The position numbers were made by a program, and so were the translations under genes. Source: an uncultured Eubacteriales bacterium (GTDB taxonomy: Bacteria > Bacillota > Clostridia > TANB77 > CAG-508). From it: DNA of 5,418 nucleotides. Within the stretch, counting starts at the first letter, position 1; each line of letters begins with the position of its first letter. This document shows, one piece after another, positions 1 to 4,920 of the stretch. The notes below the pieces were generated by a model. The model did not search any database. It saw only the letters and a program-made list of their open reading frames with translations, and was not told the origin of the DNA. The stretch spans positions 1-5,418 of the forward strand of contig CACXCH010000036.1 in assembly GCA_902766085.1 (NCBI GenBank), given 5' to 3'.

Positions 1-1
1 T

Positions 2-601
2 GAAGAAAAATGTAGACTTAGACAAGCTCTTATAAAAGATAAAAGATACACAGATTTATTTTTACTACCAGCAGCCCAAACTAGAGATAAAGATGCCGTT
101 AATGAGGAGCAGATGCGATCTTTAACGTCAAAACTTAAAGAAGATTTTGATTATATTTTAATTGACTGTCCAGCAGGAATTGAGCAAGGGTTCAAGAATG
201 CAATTGCTGGCGCTGACAGAGCAATAGTTGTAACGAATGCAGAAATTTCTTCAATAAGAGATGCTGATAGAATTATAGGGTTATTAGCAGCATCAGAAAT
301 AAAAAATCCAGAGTTAATTATTAATCGTTTAAGACCTGAAATGGTAAAAAAAGGTGAAATGATGGATGTTGAGGATATACTTGACTTATTATCAATCGAT
401 CTAATTGGAGTTGTACCAGAGGATGAATATATAATAACTCAAACTAACAAAGGAGAACCTGCAGTTTCTAATAAAAAATCTCCATCTGGAAAAGCTTATA
501 TGGAAATAGCAAGAAGGATTTTAGGAGAAAATGTTGAGGTTACAATACCTGGACGAAAAAAAGGTTTTTTTCAAAAAATGAAAGAGGCATTTAAAAAGTA
601 G
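2..601 (+). CDS. minD: Septum site-determining ATPase MinD (5' end missing)
   Basis: MinD is a membrane-associated ParA/MinD-family ATPase. It recruits the division inhibitor MinC and is displaced from the membrane by MinE. The frame is open from base 2 and gives 199 residues before the TAG. Alignment from memory with E. coli MinD suggests about 65 N-terminal residues are lost upstream, including the Walker A lysine motif. Visible signatures are QALIKDKR near the start, LLPAAQTRDKDAV (residues 21-33), the switch/Walker B-like segment LIDCPAGIE (53-61), TNAEISSIRDADRI, and the GVVPEDE/GEPAV region. The last residues, KKGFFQKMKEAFKK, form a basic amphipathic helix typical of the MinD membrane-targeting sequence. 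The ATG at 113 is an internal methionine, because homology continues upstream of it. The gene is followed by minE after 105 bp. Family assignment is very secure; only the missing N-terminus is unverified. Confidence 0.96.
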   Translation, partial: EEKCRLRQALIKDKRYTDLFLLPAAQTRDKDAVNEEQMRSLTSKLKEDFDYILIDCPAGIEQGFKNAIAGADRAIVVTNAEISSIRDADRIIGLLAASEIKNPELIINRLRPEMVKKGEMMDVEDILDLLSIDLIGVVPEDEYIITQTNKGEPAVSNKKSPSGKAYMEIARRILGENVEVTIPGRKKGFFQKMKEAFKK

Positions 602-646
602 TGATTGTAATGATTTTGCAAGCTCACTTAAACTAAAACTTTTTAG

Positions 647-671
647 TAATATAAATTTTATATTTATATTA
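647..671. repeat. AT-only inverted repeat in the minD-minE gap
   Basis: TAATATAAAT (647-656) is perfectly inverted as ATTTATATTA (662-671) around a five-base centre. A smaller inverted pair, ACTAAA (632-637) and TTTAGT (642-647), lies just upstream. Both sit in the 105-bp spacer before the minE ribosome binding site GGAGG (696-700). The repeat contains no G or C, so in this composition it may be chance. No T-run follows in terminator position, so I do not call a terminator. Confidence 0.2.
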
Positions 672-706
672 AAACAATAAAACAAATAAAAATTTGGAGG
701 AATACA

Positions 707-1483
707 ATGTTTGGAAGCTTATTTAGCAGAATAAAGAGAATTGGTATAGGAAACAATAAAGAAGAAAGCTCTAACAAAGATGAAGCAAGAAAAAGACTTC
801 ATTTAGTTCTATTACAGGATAGAGCAGATGTATCGGCTGATTTCCTTGATATGATGACAAAGGAAATTGTTGATGTAATTAAGAAATATGTTGATGTTGA
901 CGAAGATGAAATTGAAGTCGAATTAACTAATAAACAGAATAGTGACGGTACAATCGGGGCTCCAGCATTGTATGCAAATATTCCAATCAAAAGTATAAAA
1001 AATTCAACGAGAGCAATGGCTAATAAGGACAAAAAATCTATTGAAAAAGAGACTGATGAAAAAAAGAAAAAATTAAGCCAATCAGAAAACAAAAAGCCAA
1101 GCCTAAAAAAGGAAAACATAAGCCAAGAAGAAGCAAAGAAGAACGTTGAAAAGATAAAGGAAGAAGTAGAGACAATACAAGTTGAGAATGAACTTTTAGG
1201 AAATCAAACGTCTGAAAATAATGAACTTATAAGTTCTGAAGCATCAAATCCTAAGAATAATAAATCTATAAGCTCTGAAACGGAAAATTTGGAAAATATT
1301 GATAATGCAATGCAAACAAATGCAGAAAATGCAAATTCAGAAAGTTCGAATATAGAAAGTGCTGATATAAAAGAAGAAGGCAATAATACTAATATAAGTT
1401 CTGAAAAGAATACTACATATAAAAAAGTTTCTCCACAAAGCAAAAACAAAAAAACAAAAATAAGCACAAAAGCAAAGAAGTGA
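707..1483 (+). CDS. minE: Cell division topological specificity factor MinE with a long C-terminal extension
   Basis: MinE stimulates the MinD ATPase and removes MinCD from the membrane near midcell. The start is well placed, with GGAGG at 696-700 six bases before the ATG. Residues 1-11 (MFGSLFSRIKR) resemble the N-terminal membrane-binding amphipathic segment. Residues 27-73 match the anti-MinCD and topological domain: ARKRLHLVLLQDRA, then FLDMMTKEIVDVIKKYVDVD and a following acidic EDEIEVEL strand. The conserved fold ends near residue 100. Typical MinE proteins are about 85-95 residues, but this one has 258. The extra tail has a Lys/Glu-rich, probably helical part (about 105-165), an Asn/Ser/Glu-rich part (about 166-235) with three NNxxISSE copies, and a very basic end (239-258). 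No domain is recognised in the tail. It stays in one open frame with composition like its neighbours, so it looks like a true extension. The MinE assignment is very sure; the role of the tail is unknown. Confidence 0.95.
   Translation: MFGSLFSRIKRIGIGNNKEESSNKDEARKRLHLVLLQDRADVSADFLDMMTKEIVDVIKKYVDVDEDEIEVELTNKQNSDGTIGAPALYANIPIKSIKNSTRAMANKDKKSIEKETDEKKKKLSQSENKKPSLKKENISQEEAKKNVEKIKEEVETIQVENELLGNQTSENNELISSEASNPKNNKSISSETENLENIDNAMQTNAENANSESSNIESADIKEEGNNTNISSEKNTTYKKVSPQSKNKKTKISTKAKK
1217..1405 (+). repeat. Three dispersed NNxxISSE repeats in the MinE tail
   Basis: The eight-residue motif NNxxISSE occurs three times in the MinE extension: NNELISSE (1217-1240), NNKSISSE (1256-1279) and NNTNISSE (1382-1405). 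The underlying DNA is similar too (aataat, six variable bases, ataagt/ataagc, tctgaa). This suggests decayed duplication rather than amino-acid bias alone. The copies are spaced irregularly. Confidence 0.5.
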
Positions 1484-1539
1484 GAGAGTGCATAATCTTA
1501 AGAACATTATAAATAATCTCAAACAAATAGAGGATAAGA

Positions 1540-2658
1540 ATGAAAAGAAAATTAACTAAAAATTTTGAATGGTCAATATTAATATGCACAATCCTATTAA
1601 TTATAATAGGATTGTTTGCGATATATACAGCAACAGCTTCTTACGGATATGAAGAATTTAAAAAACAAATAATATGGATTATTATAAGCATACCTTTTTT
1701 TATACTATTTATGTTGGTTGATTATGAAACATGGGCAAGAATGTCAGCAATTTTTTATGCAATTTCCATCATTTTGCTGCTACTGGTATTATTTTCAAAA
1801 GCCAAATATGGGGCAACAAGCTGGCTAACAATTGGAAAGATATCAATTCAGCCTGCAGAGTTTACAAAAATATCAGTAATACTTTTTATAGCTTTTATAA
1901 TGTCTAAAATGAAGAAAAAGGGTGGAGAAAAGGAAATAAATAGACCAACAAGAATTTTGCTTTTAATTTTAATATTTGCAATTCCAATTGGATTGATCTT
2001 AAAACAACCGGATATTGGTACTGCTACAGCATTTGTTGTTGCTTTTGTATTAATGTTATTTAATTCAGGTATATACAAAAGATATATTTTTACGGCACTG
2101 GCAATAGTGGTAATAGCACTACCTTTAGCATATTTTTATATTTTACCAAAATATGCACCACACGCTAAAACAAGAATTGATGTTTTCCTAAATCCTGATT
2201 TAGACCCAAGAGGAGCGGGGTATAATATAACTCAGTCTAAACTTGCAATTGGAGCTGGAGAACTATTTGGAATGGGATACTTAAAAGGAAATCAAACTCA
2301 ATTAGGATTCCTTTATCCAAAATCTACAGACTTTATTTTCTCTGTAATTGGAGAAGAAATGGGATTCATAGTTGCATCAATAATAATAATAATATATGTT
2401 GTGCTGATAACAAAATCAATATATGTTGCTAAAACAGCAAAAGACGATTTAGGCTCAATTATTGCAATTGGAATTGCTGGAATATTCTTATTTCACATGA
2501 CTGAAAATATAGGAATGACAATTGGATTATTACCTATAACAGGTGTTCCACTACCATTTGTAAGCTATGGAGGTAGCTCACTACTAAGCAATTTGATTAT
2601 GATTGCTATATTACTAAATATAAGTGGTAGAAGGCAAAAAGCAATGTTTACAGAATAA
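1540..2658 (+). CDS. rodA: Rod shape-determining SEDS peptidoglycan glycosyltransferase RodA
   Basis: This is a SEDS-family polytopic membrane protein. RodA polymerises lipid II into glycan strands for side-wall growth with a class B penicillin-binding protein and MreB. The 372 residues match the family length. Hydrophobic segments begin at residues 11-30 and 43-60 and continue to 349-361, consistent with about ten transmembrane helices. Family motifs are SWLTIGKISIQPAEFTK (94-110), KQPDIGTA (155-162), the R-x-x-G-x-x-I-x-QS-x-x-AIG-x-G block (224-240), TDFIFSVIGEE (263-273) with the conserved essential aspartate D264, and PLPFVSYGGSS (337-347). GAGG at 1530-1533 precedes the ATG by six bases; the gap after minE is 56 bp. 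FtsW and SpoVE share these motifs. I chose RodA because it directly follows minDE, as in many Clostridia. mgsA, often next in that order, is absent. SEDS membership is very sure, the RodA subfamily somewhat less so. Confidence 0.92.
   Translation: MKRKLTKNFEWSILICTILLIIIGLFAIYTATASYGYEEFKKQIIWIIISIPFFILFMLVDYETWARMSAIFYAISIILLLLVLFSKAKYGATSWLTIGKISIQPAEFTKISVILFIAFIMSKMKKKGGEKEINRPTRILLLILIFAIPIGLILKQPDIGTATAFVVAFVLMLFNSGIYKRYIFTALAIVVIALPLAYFYILPKYAPHAKTRIDVFLNPDLDPRGAGYNITQSKLAIGAGELFGMGYLKGNQTQLGFLYPKSTDFIFSVIGEEMGFIVASIIIIIYVVLITKSIYVAKTAKDDLGSIIAIGIAGIFLFHMTENIGMTIGLLPITGVPLPFVSYGGSSLLSNLIMIAILLNISGRRQKAMFTE
1589..1614 (+). other. Perfect 11-bp hairpin inside the start of rodA
   Basis: CAATCCTATTA (1589-1599) pairs perfectly with TAATAGGATTG (1604-1614) across the four-base loop ATTA. 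It begins about 50 bases into rodA, in codons for the first membrane helix. No T-run follows, so it is not a standard terminator. It could slow translation, affect mRNA stability or bind a dimeric regulator, or it could be a by-product of Ile/Leu codons. The structure is plain in the sequence; any function is inference. Confidence 0.5.
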
Positions 2659-2708
2659 TAAAGTTTAATGCAATTATAGTAAAATATTGTTTAAAGAATG
2701 AGTATGTC

Positions 2709-2737
2709 TTAACAATAAGCAAAATGACAGATATGTA
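2709..2737 (+). promoter_or_regulatory. Weak candidate promoter before dusB
   Basis: TTAACA (2709-2714) is separated by 17 bases from TATGTA (2732-2737) in the 107-bp gap after rodA. The -35 is good, but the -10 matches only three of six positions. The predicted start near 2744 would leave a leader that just covers the GGAG at 2753-2756. dusB could equally be read through from rodA, since I see no terminator in the gap. Confidence 0.2.
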
Positions 2738-2765
2738 AAAATGAATACTTACGGAGTAAAAAACA

Positions 2766-3740
2766 ATGTTAAACAAGTTAAAAATCGGGGATGTGGAATT
2801 AAATAATAATATTATTCTAGGACCTATGGCTGGATTTACAGATAGGCCCTTTAGAATTATATGCGAAAAATACAATCCAGGATTAACTATTACTGAAATG
2901 GTGAGCAGCAAAGGGCTATTTTATAATGATGAAAAAACAAAGCTATTAATGAATACTACAGGAGAAAAAAGACCTGTAGCAATACAAATTTTTGGAAGTG
3001 ATGAAGAATCAATAAAATATGCTGTTGAATATATTAACAAAAATCACCTTTCAGAAATTATAGATATAAATATGGGTTGTCCTGCACCAAAAGTTGTAAA
3101 AAATGGAGATGGAAGCAAGCTTTTACTAGATATCAATAAAGTCGAAAAAATTACTAAAGCTGCAACTCAAAACTCTAGTTTACCTATTACTGTAAAAATT
3201 AGAAAAGGTTGGGATAATGAACACGTAAATGCTACTTATGTGGCAAAGGCAATAGAAGAATCTGGAGCAAGTGCAATTACAATTCACGGAAGAACTAGGA
3301 GTGAATTTTATACAGGAAAAGCTGACTGGGACATCATAAAAAAAGTTAAAGAAAACATAAAAATTCCGGTAATTGGTAATGGAGACATTAAAACGCCAGA
3401 GGATGCAAAAAATATTTTCGAGCTTACAAATTGTGATGGTATAATGATTTCAAGAGGAAGCCTTGGTAATCCGTGGATATTTGAACAAATACAAGAATAC
3501 TTAAAAGGGGAAAAAATTAGAGAAATATCTAGTGAAGAAAAATTAGAGATAATTTTAGAACATATAGATTTAGAAACAGAAGAAAAAGGAGAATTAACAG
3601 GAATTAAAGAGATGAGGAAACATTTAGAATTCTACATAAAAGGGACAGAAAATGCTAAAGAAATACGAGAGAAAGTAAATTATATAGAGAATAAAGAAGA
3701 ACTAAAACAAACCATAATATCATATTTTAAAAAAATATAA
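2766..3740 (+). CDS. dusB: tRNA-dihydrouridine synthase (DusB/NifR3 type)
   Basis: This FMN-dependent enzyme reduces specific uridines to 5,6-dihydrouridine in tRNA, using NADPH in the cytoplasm. The 324 residues fit the family. An FMN-binding TIM barrel is indicated by ILGPMAGFTDRPFR (17-30), TEMVSSKGL (43-51), INMGCPAPKV (101-110), ITVKIRKGW (141-149), ITIHGRTR (171-178), VIGNGDI (202-208) and MISRGSLGNPW (227-237). C105 in the NMGCP motif is the expected catalytic acid, K144 and H174 are likely FMN or substrate contacts, and the last glycine-rich motif binds the FMN phosphate. A helical C-terminal tRNA-binding domain follows, with MRKHLEFY at 283-290. GGAG at 2753-2756 lies nine bases before the ATG. 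The gene sits between rodA and a terminator, so it is probably the last gene of the left block. The link to cell-shape genes looks positional, not functional. No key residue appears to be missing. Confidence 0.95.
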   Translation: MLNKLKIGDVELNNNIILGPMAGFTDRPFRIICEKYNPGLTITEMVSSKGLFYNDEKTKLLMNTTGEKRPVAIQIFGSDEESIKYAVEYINKNHLSEIIDINMGCPAPKVVKNGDGSKLLLDINKVEKITKAATQNSSLPITVKIRKGWDNEHVNATYVAKAIEESGASAITIHGRTRSEFYTGKADWDIIKKVKENIKIPVIGNGDIKTPEDAKNIFELTNCDGIMISRGSLGNPWIFEQIQEYLKGEKIREISSEEKLEIILEHIDLETEEKGELTGIKEMRKHLEFYIKGTENAKEIREKVNYIENKEELKQTIISYFKKI

Positions 3741-3779
3741 TAAAAATTTGACAAGGTATTAAATAAAAGTAAAAGCTTG

Positions 3780-3820
3780 AGTGTATTTAAAGTTAAAATG
3801 CTTTATAATACACTTTTTTT
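3780..3820 (+). terminator. Intrinsic terminator after dusB
   Basis: AGTGTATT (3780-3787) pairs with AATACACT (3807-3814), and TAAAG (3788-3792) pairs with CTTTA (3801-3805). This gives a 13-bp stem with one bulged T (3806) and an eight-base loop. Seven T (3814-3820) overlap the end of the stem. The stem has only three GC pairs, but the T-run and position 39 bp after the dusB stop are right for a Rho-independent terminator in an AT-rich genome. Confidence 0.72.
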
Positions 3821-3822
3821 AA

Positions 3823-3851
3823 TTAATAAGATAAAATCTATTGAATATAAT
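3823..3851 (+). promoter_or_regulatory. Candidate promoter for the right-hand gene block
   Basis: A perfect TATAAT (3846-3851) lies 17 bases after TTAATA (3823-3828), which matches four of six consensus -35 positions. It starts immediately after the terminator T-run, where a new transcription unit would need a promoter. The predicted start near 3858 falls on the first base of the ribosome binding site AGAGGAGG (3858-3865), so the leader would be only about 12 bases. The close match and position support it; the very short leader counts slightly against. Confidence 0.42.
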
Positions 3852-3869
3852 TCCATAAGAGGAGGAACT

Positions 3870-4463
3870 ATGAATAAAGGAAAATTTCTTGTGTTATGGG
3901 TTATTACCGTTATTTTAATAGTATTTTTATTATTGGCTATAAGTAATAAATCAAAAAAATTGGGCAACAATACTAATGAAGATGTTGAAAAAACTATCTT
4001 AAATATTAATTCATATACTGCAAATATTACAGTAAAGGAAATTAGTAATAAAAACGATAATGAATATTGCTTAAAACAGGAAGTAAAAGAAAATTATGAA
4101 AAACAAATTGGAATAAGTCCTGATGAAATAAGTGGAATGGAAATTACATTTGAAAATAATGTTTTGGAATTTAAAAACTCGAAAATAAGTGTCAACAAGG
4201 CTTATAAAGACTATAAGATGATTTATAATAATAACTTATTTTTGACGGATTTTGTAAAAGGATATAAATCATCAAAAACACACAAATATTATGAGAAAGA
4301 CGGCAGCTGTTATTTTGAATATGAAACTGATGACAGATATGGAAGCAAGATTATTTTAAGTGTTGACAAAAATACAATTAAACCAACTAAAATGGAAATA
4401 TATGATAATAACAATGGCATAAAAGTTTACATATTATATAATGAGATAGAAATTAATATTTAA
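3870..4463 (+). CDS. Membrane-anchored LolA-fold protein of the YdcC/GerS group
   Basis: The 197-residue protein has one N-terminal membrane segment (about residues 5-24) and then an extracytoplasmic domain. From LNINSYTANITVKEI (44-58) to the strand-rich C-terminus (about 159-197, including KIILSVDKNTIKPTKMEIYD), the pattern resembles LolA-like proteins such as Bacillus YdcC and clostridial GerS, a spore-germination lipoprotein. The similarity is from memory and moderate. Context supports it: in B. subtilis ydcC lies just upstream of alr-ndoAI-ndoA, and here mazF (ndoA) is next after 38 bp. Unlike GerS, no lipobox cysteine follows the hydrophobic segment, so the protein is probably anchored by an uncleaved helix. 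The only cysteines are C67 and C147. The ATG at 3870 is chosen because AGAGGAGG (3858-3865) precedes it. A longer reading from TTG 3777 would run through the terminator. Function in this organism is unknown. Confidence 0.75.
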   Translation: MNKGKFLVLWVITVILIVFLLLAISNKSKKLGNNTNEDVEKTILNINSYTANITVKEISNKNDNEYCLKQEVKENYEKQIGISPDEISGMEITFENNVLEFKNSKISVNKAYKDYKMIYNNNLFLTDFVKGYKSSKTHKYYEKDGSCYFEYETDDRYGSKIILSVDKNTIKPTKMEIYDNNNGIKVYILYNEIEINI

Positions 4464-4473
4464 AATATAAACA

Positions 4474-4495
4474 TCTCTAATTTTATTAATGGAGA
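4474..4495 (+). promoter_or_regulatory. Possible hairpin masking the mazF ribosome binding site
   Basis: TCTCTA (4474-4479) can pair with TGGAGA (4490-4495), with one G-U pair and a ten-base loop. The right arm contains the GGAG (4491-4494) that serves mazF. The stem is short, so it may only modestly damp toxin translation or be chance. Confidence 0.22.
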
Positions 4496-4501
4496 AGAAA
4501 T

Positions 4502-4858
4502 ATGTTAGTTAGAAGAGGAGATATGTTTTATGCTGACTTAAGCCCAGTTGTAGGATCTGAACAAGGAGGAATTAGACCCGTTATTATCATACAAAATGAT
4601 GTTGGAAATAAATATTCGCCAACAGTAATTGCGGCGGCAATTACTTCAAAACTCGAAAAAAGTAATATTCCAACTCATATTGAAATAGGATCACAAAATG
4701 ATCAATTGAAGGTAAACTCTATGGTACTAGCAGAGCAGGTAAGAACAATAGACAAATCAAGGTTAAAAGAAAAAATCGGACACATCGAAGATCAAAAAAC
4801 TATGACTAAAATTGATAATGCTTTGCAAGTTAGTATTGGTTTAAATAGGGAAAAGTAA
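4502..4858 (+). CDS. mazF: mRNA interferase toxin MazF (EndoA/NdoA type)
   Basis: MazF is a cytoplasmic, ribosome-independent endoribonuclease that cuts single-stranded RNA at a short motif (UACAU for the B. subtilis enzyme). It is normally held inactive by a MazE/NdoAI antitoxin. The 118 residues are close to B. subtilis EndoA along their whole length. Diagnostic segments are RRGDMFYADLSPVVGSEQGG (4-23), RPVIIIQND (25-33), SPTVIAAAIT (39-48), PTHIEI (57-62) and LAEQVRTIDKSRL (77-88). The catalytic and substrate residues known for EndoA, S19, R25 and T48, are all present, so the toxin looks active. GGAG (4491-4494) precedes the ATG by seven bases. Upstream is the YdcC/GerS-like gene at 38 bp and downstream a penicillin-binding protein. 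No antitoxin reading frame adjoins it on either side. It is probably cotranscribed from the promoter before 3870. Specificity here cannot be read from sequence. Confidence 0.96.
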   Translation: MLVRRGDMFYADLSPVVGSEQGGIRPVIIIQNDVGNKYSPTVIAAAITSKLEKSNIPTHIEIGSQNDQLKVNSMVLAEQVRTIDKSRLKEKIGHIEDQKTMTKIDNALQVSIGLNREK

Positions 4859-4869
4859 TATATATTTTA

Positions 4870-4898
4870 TTGCATAATTAAATCATTTAGTTTATAAT
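4870..4898 (+). promoter_or_regulatory. Candidate promoter for the penicillin-binding protein gene
   Basis: A perfect TATAAT (4893-4898) stands 17 bases after TTGCAT (4870-4875), which keeps the TTG of the -35 consensus. The predicted start near 4905 leaves a leader of about 16 bases with the ribosome binding site AGAGGG (4909-4914). Layout and sequence echo the candidate promoter at 3823-3851. I see no terminator after mazF, so read-through is also likely. Confidence 0.4.
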
Positions 4899-4915
4899 TC
4901 CTCTTAAAAGAGGGA
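4898..4915 (+). promoter_or_regulatory. Hairpin covering the penicillin-binding protein ribosome binding site
   Basis: TTCCTCT (4898-4904) pairs with AGAGGGA (4909-4915), with one G-U pair and the tight loop TAAA. The right arm is the Shine-Dalgarno sequence itself, six bases before the ATG at 4921. In a transcript that reads through from mazF this would hide the ribosome binding site. In a transcript starting near 4905 the left arm would be missing. The pairing is visible; the regulatory reading is inference. Confidence 0.4.
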
Positions 4916-4920
4916 CTATA

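Noticed and set aside
113..601. ATG at 113 as the start of minD
   Set aside because: MinD homology (QALIKDKR, LLPAAQTRDKDAV) continues in frame upstream to base 2, so this methionine is internal and the gene is cut by the window edge.
799..1522. Minus-strand open frames at 799-1119, 1204-1467 and 1337-1522
   Set aside because: They are antisense to minE, Phe/Ser/Leu-rich because they mirror its Lys/Glu/Asn codons, and show no family motif or convincing ribosome binding site.
2380..2396. ATA/TAA microsatellite in rodA
   Set aside because: It encodes an Ile run in a membrane helix and is expected from AT-rich codon use.
1848..2911. Minus-strand open frames at 1848-2078 and 2648-2911
   Set aside because: They overlap the well-supported rodA and dusB coding sequences and have no recognisable protein features.
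3748..3753. Perfect TTGACA just after dusB as a promoter -35
   Set aside because: No acceptable -10 lies 16-18 bases downstream (the best is TAAAAG), and transcription from it would meet the terminator at once.
3804..3809. Perfect TATAAT as a promoter -10
   Set aside because: It lies in the descending arm and bulge of the terminator stem and has no -35 at proper spacing; TTGAGT at 3777 is 21 bases away.
1414..4432. Apparent scarcity of UACAU (MazF site in B. subtilis) and its absence from mazF
   Set aside because: I count four plus-strand TACAT sites (1414, 3633, 4145, 4428), somewhat fewer than composition suggests. Codon bias against TAC could explain it, and the specificity of this MazF is unknown.
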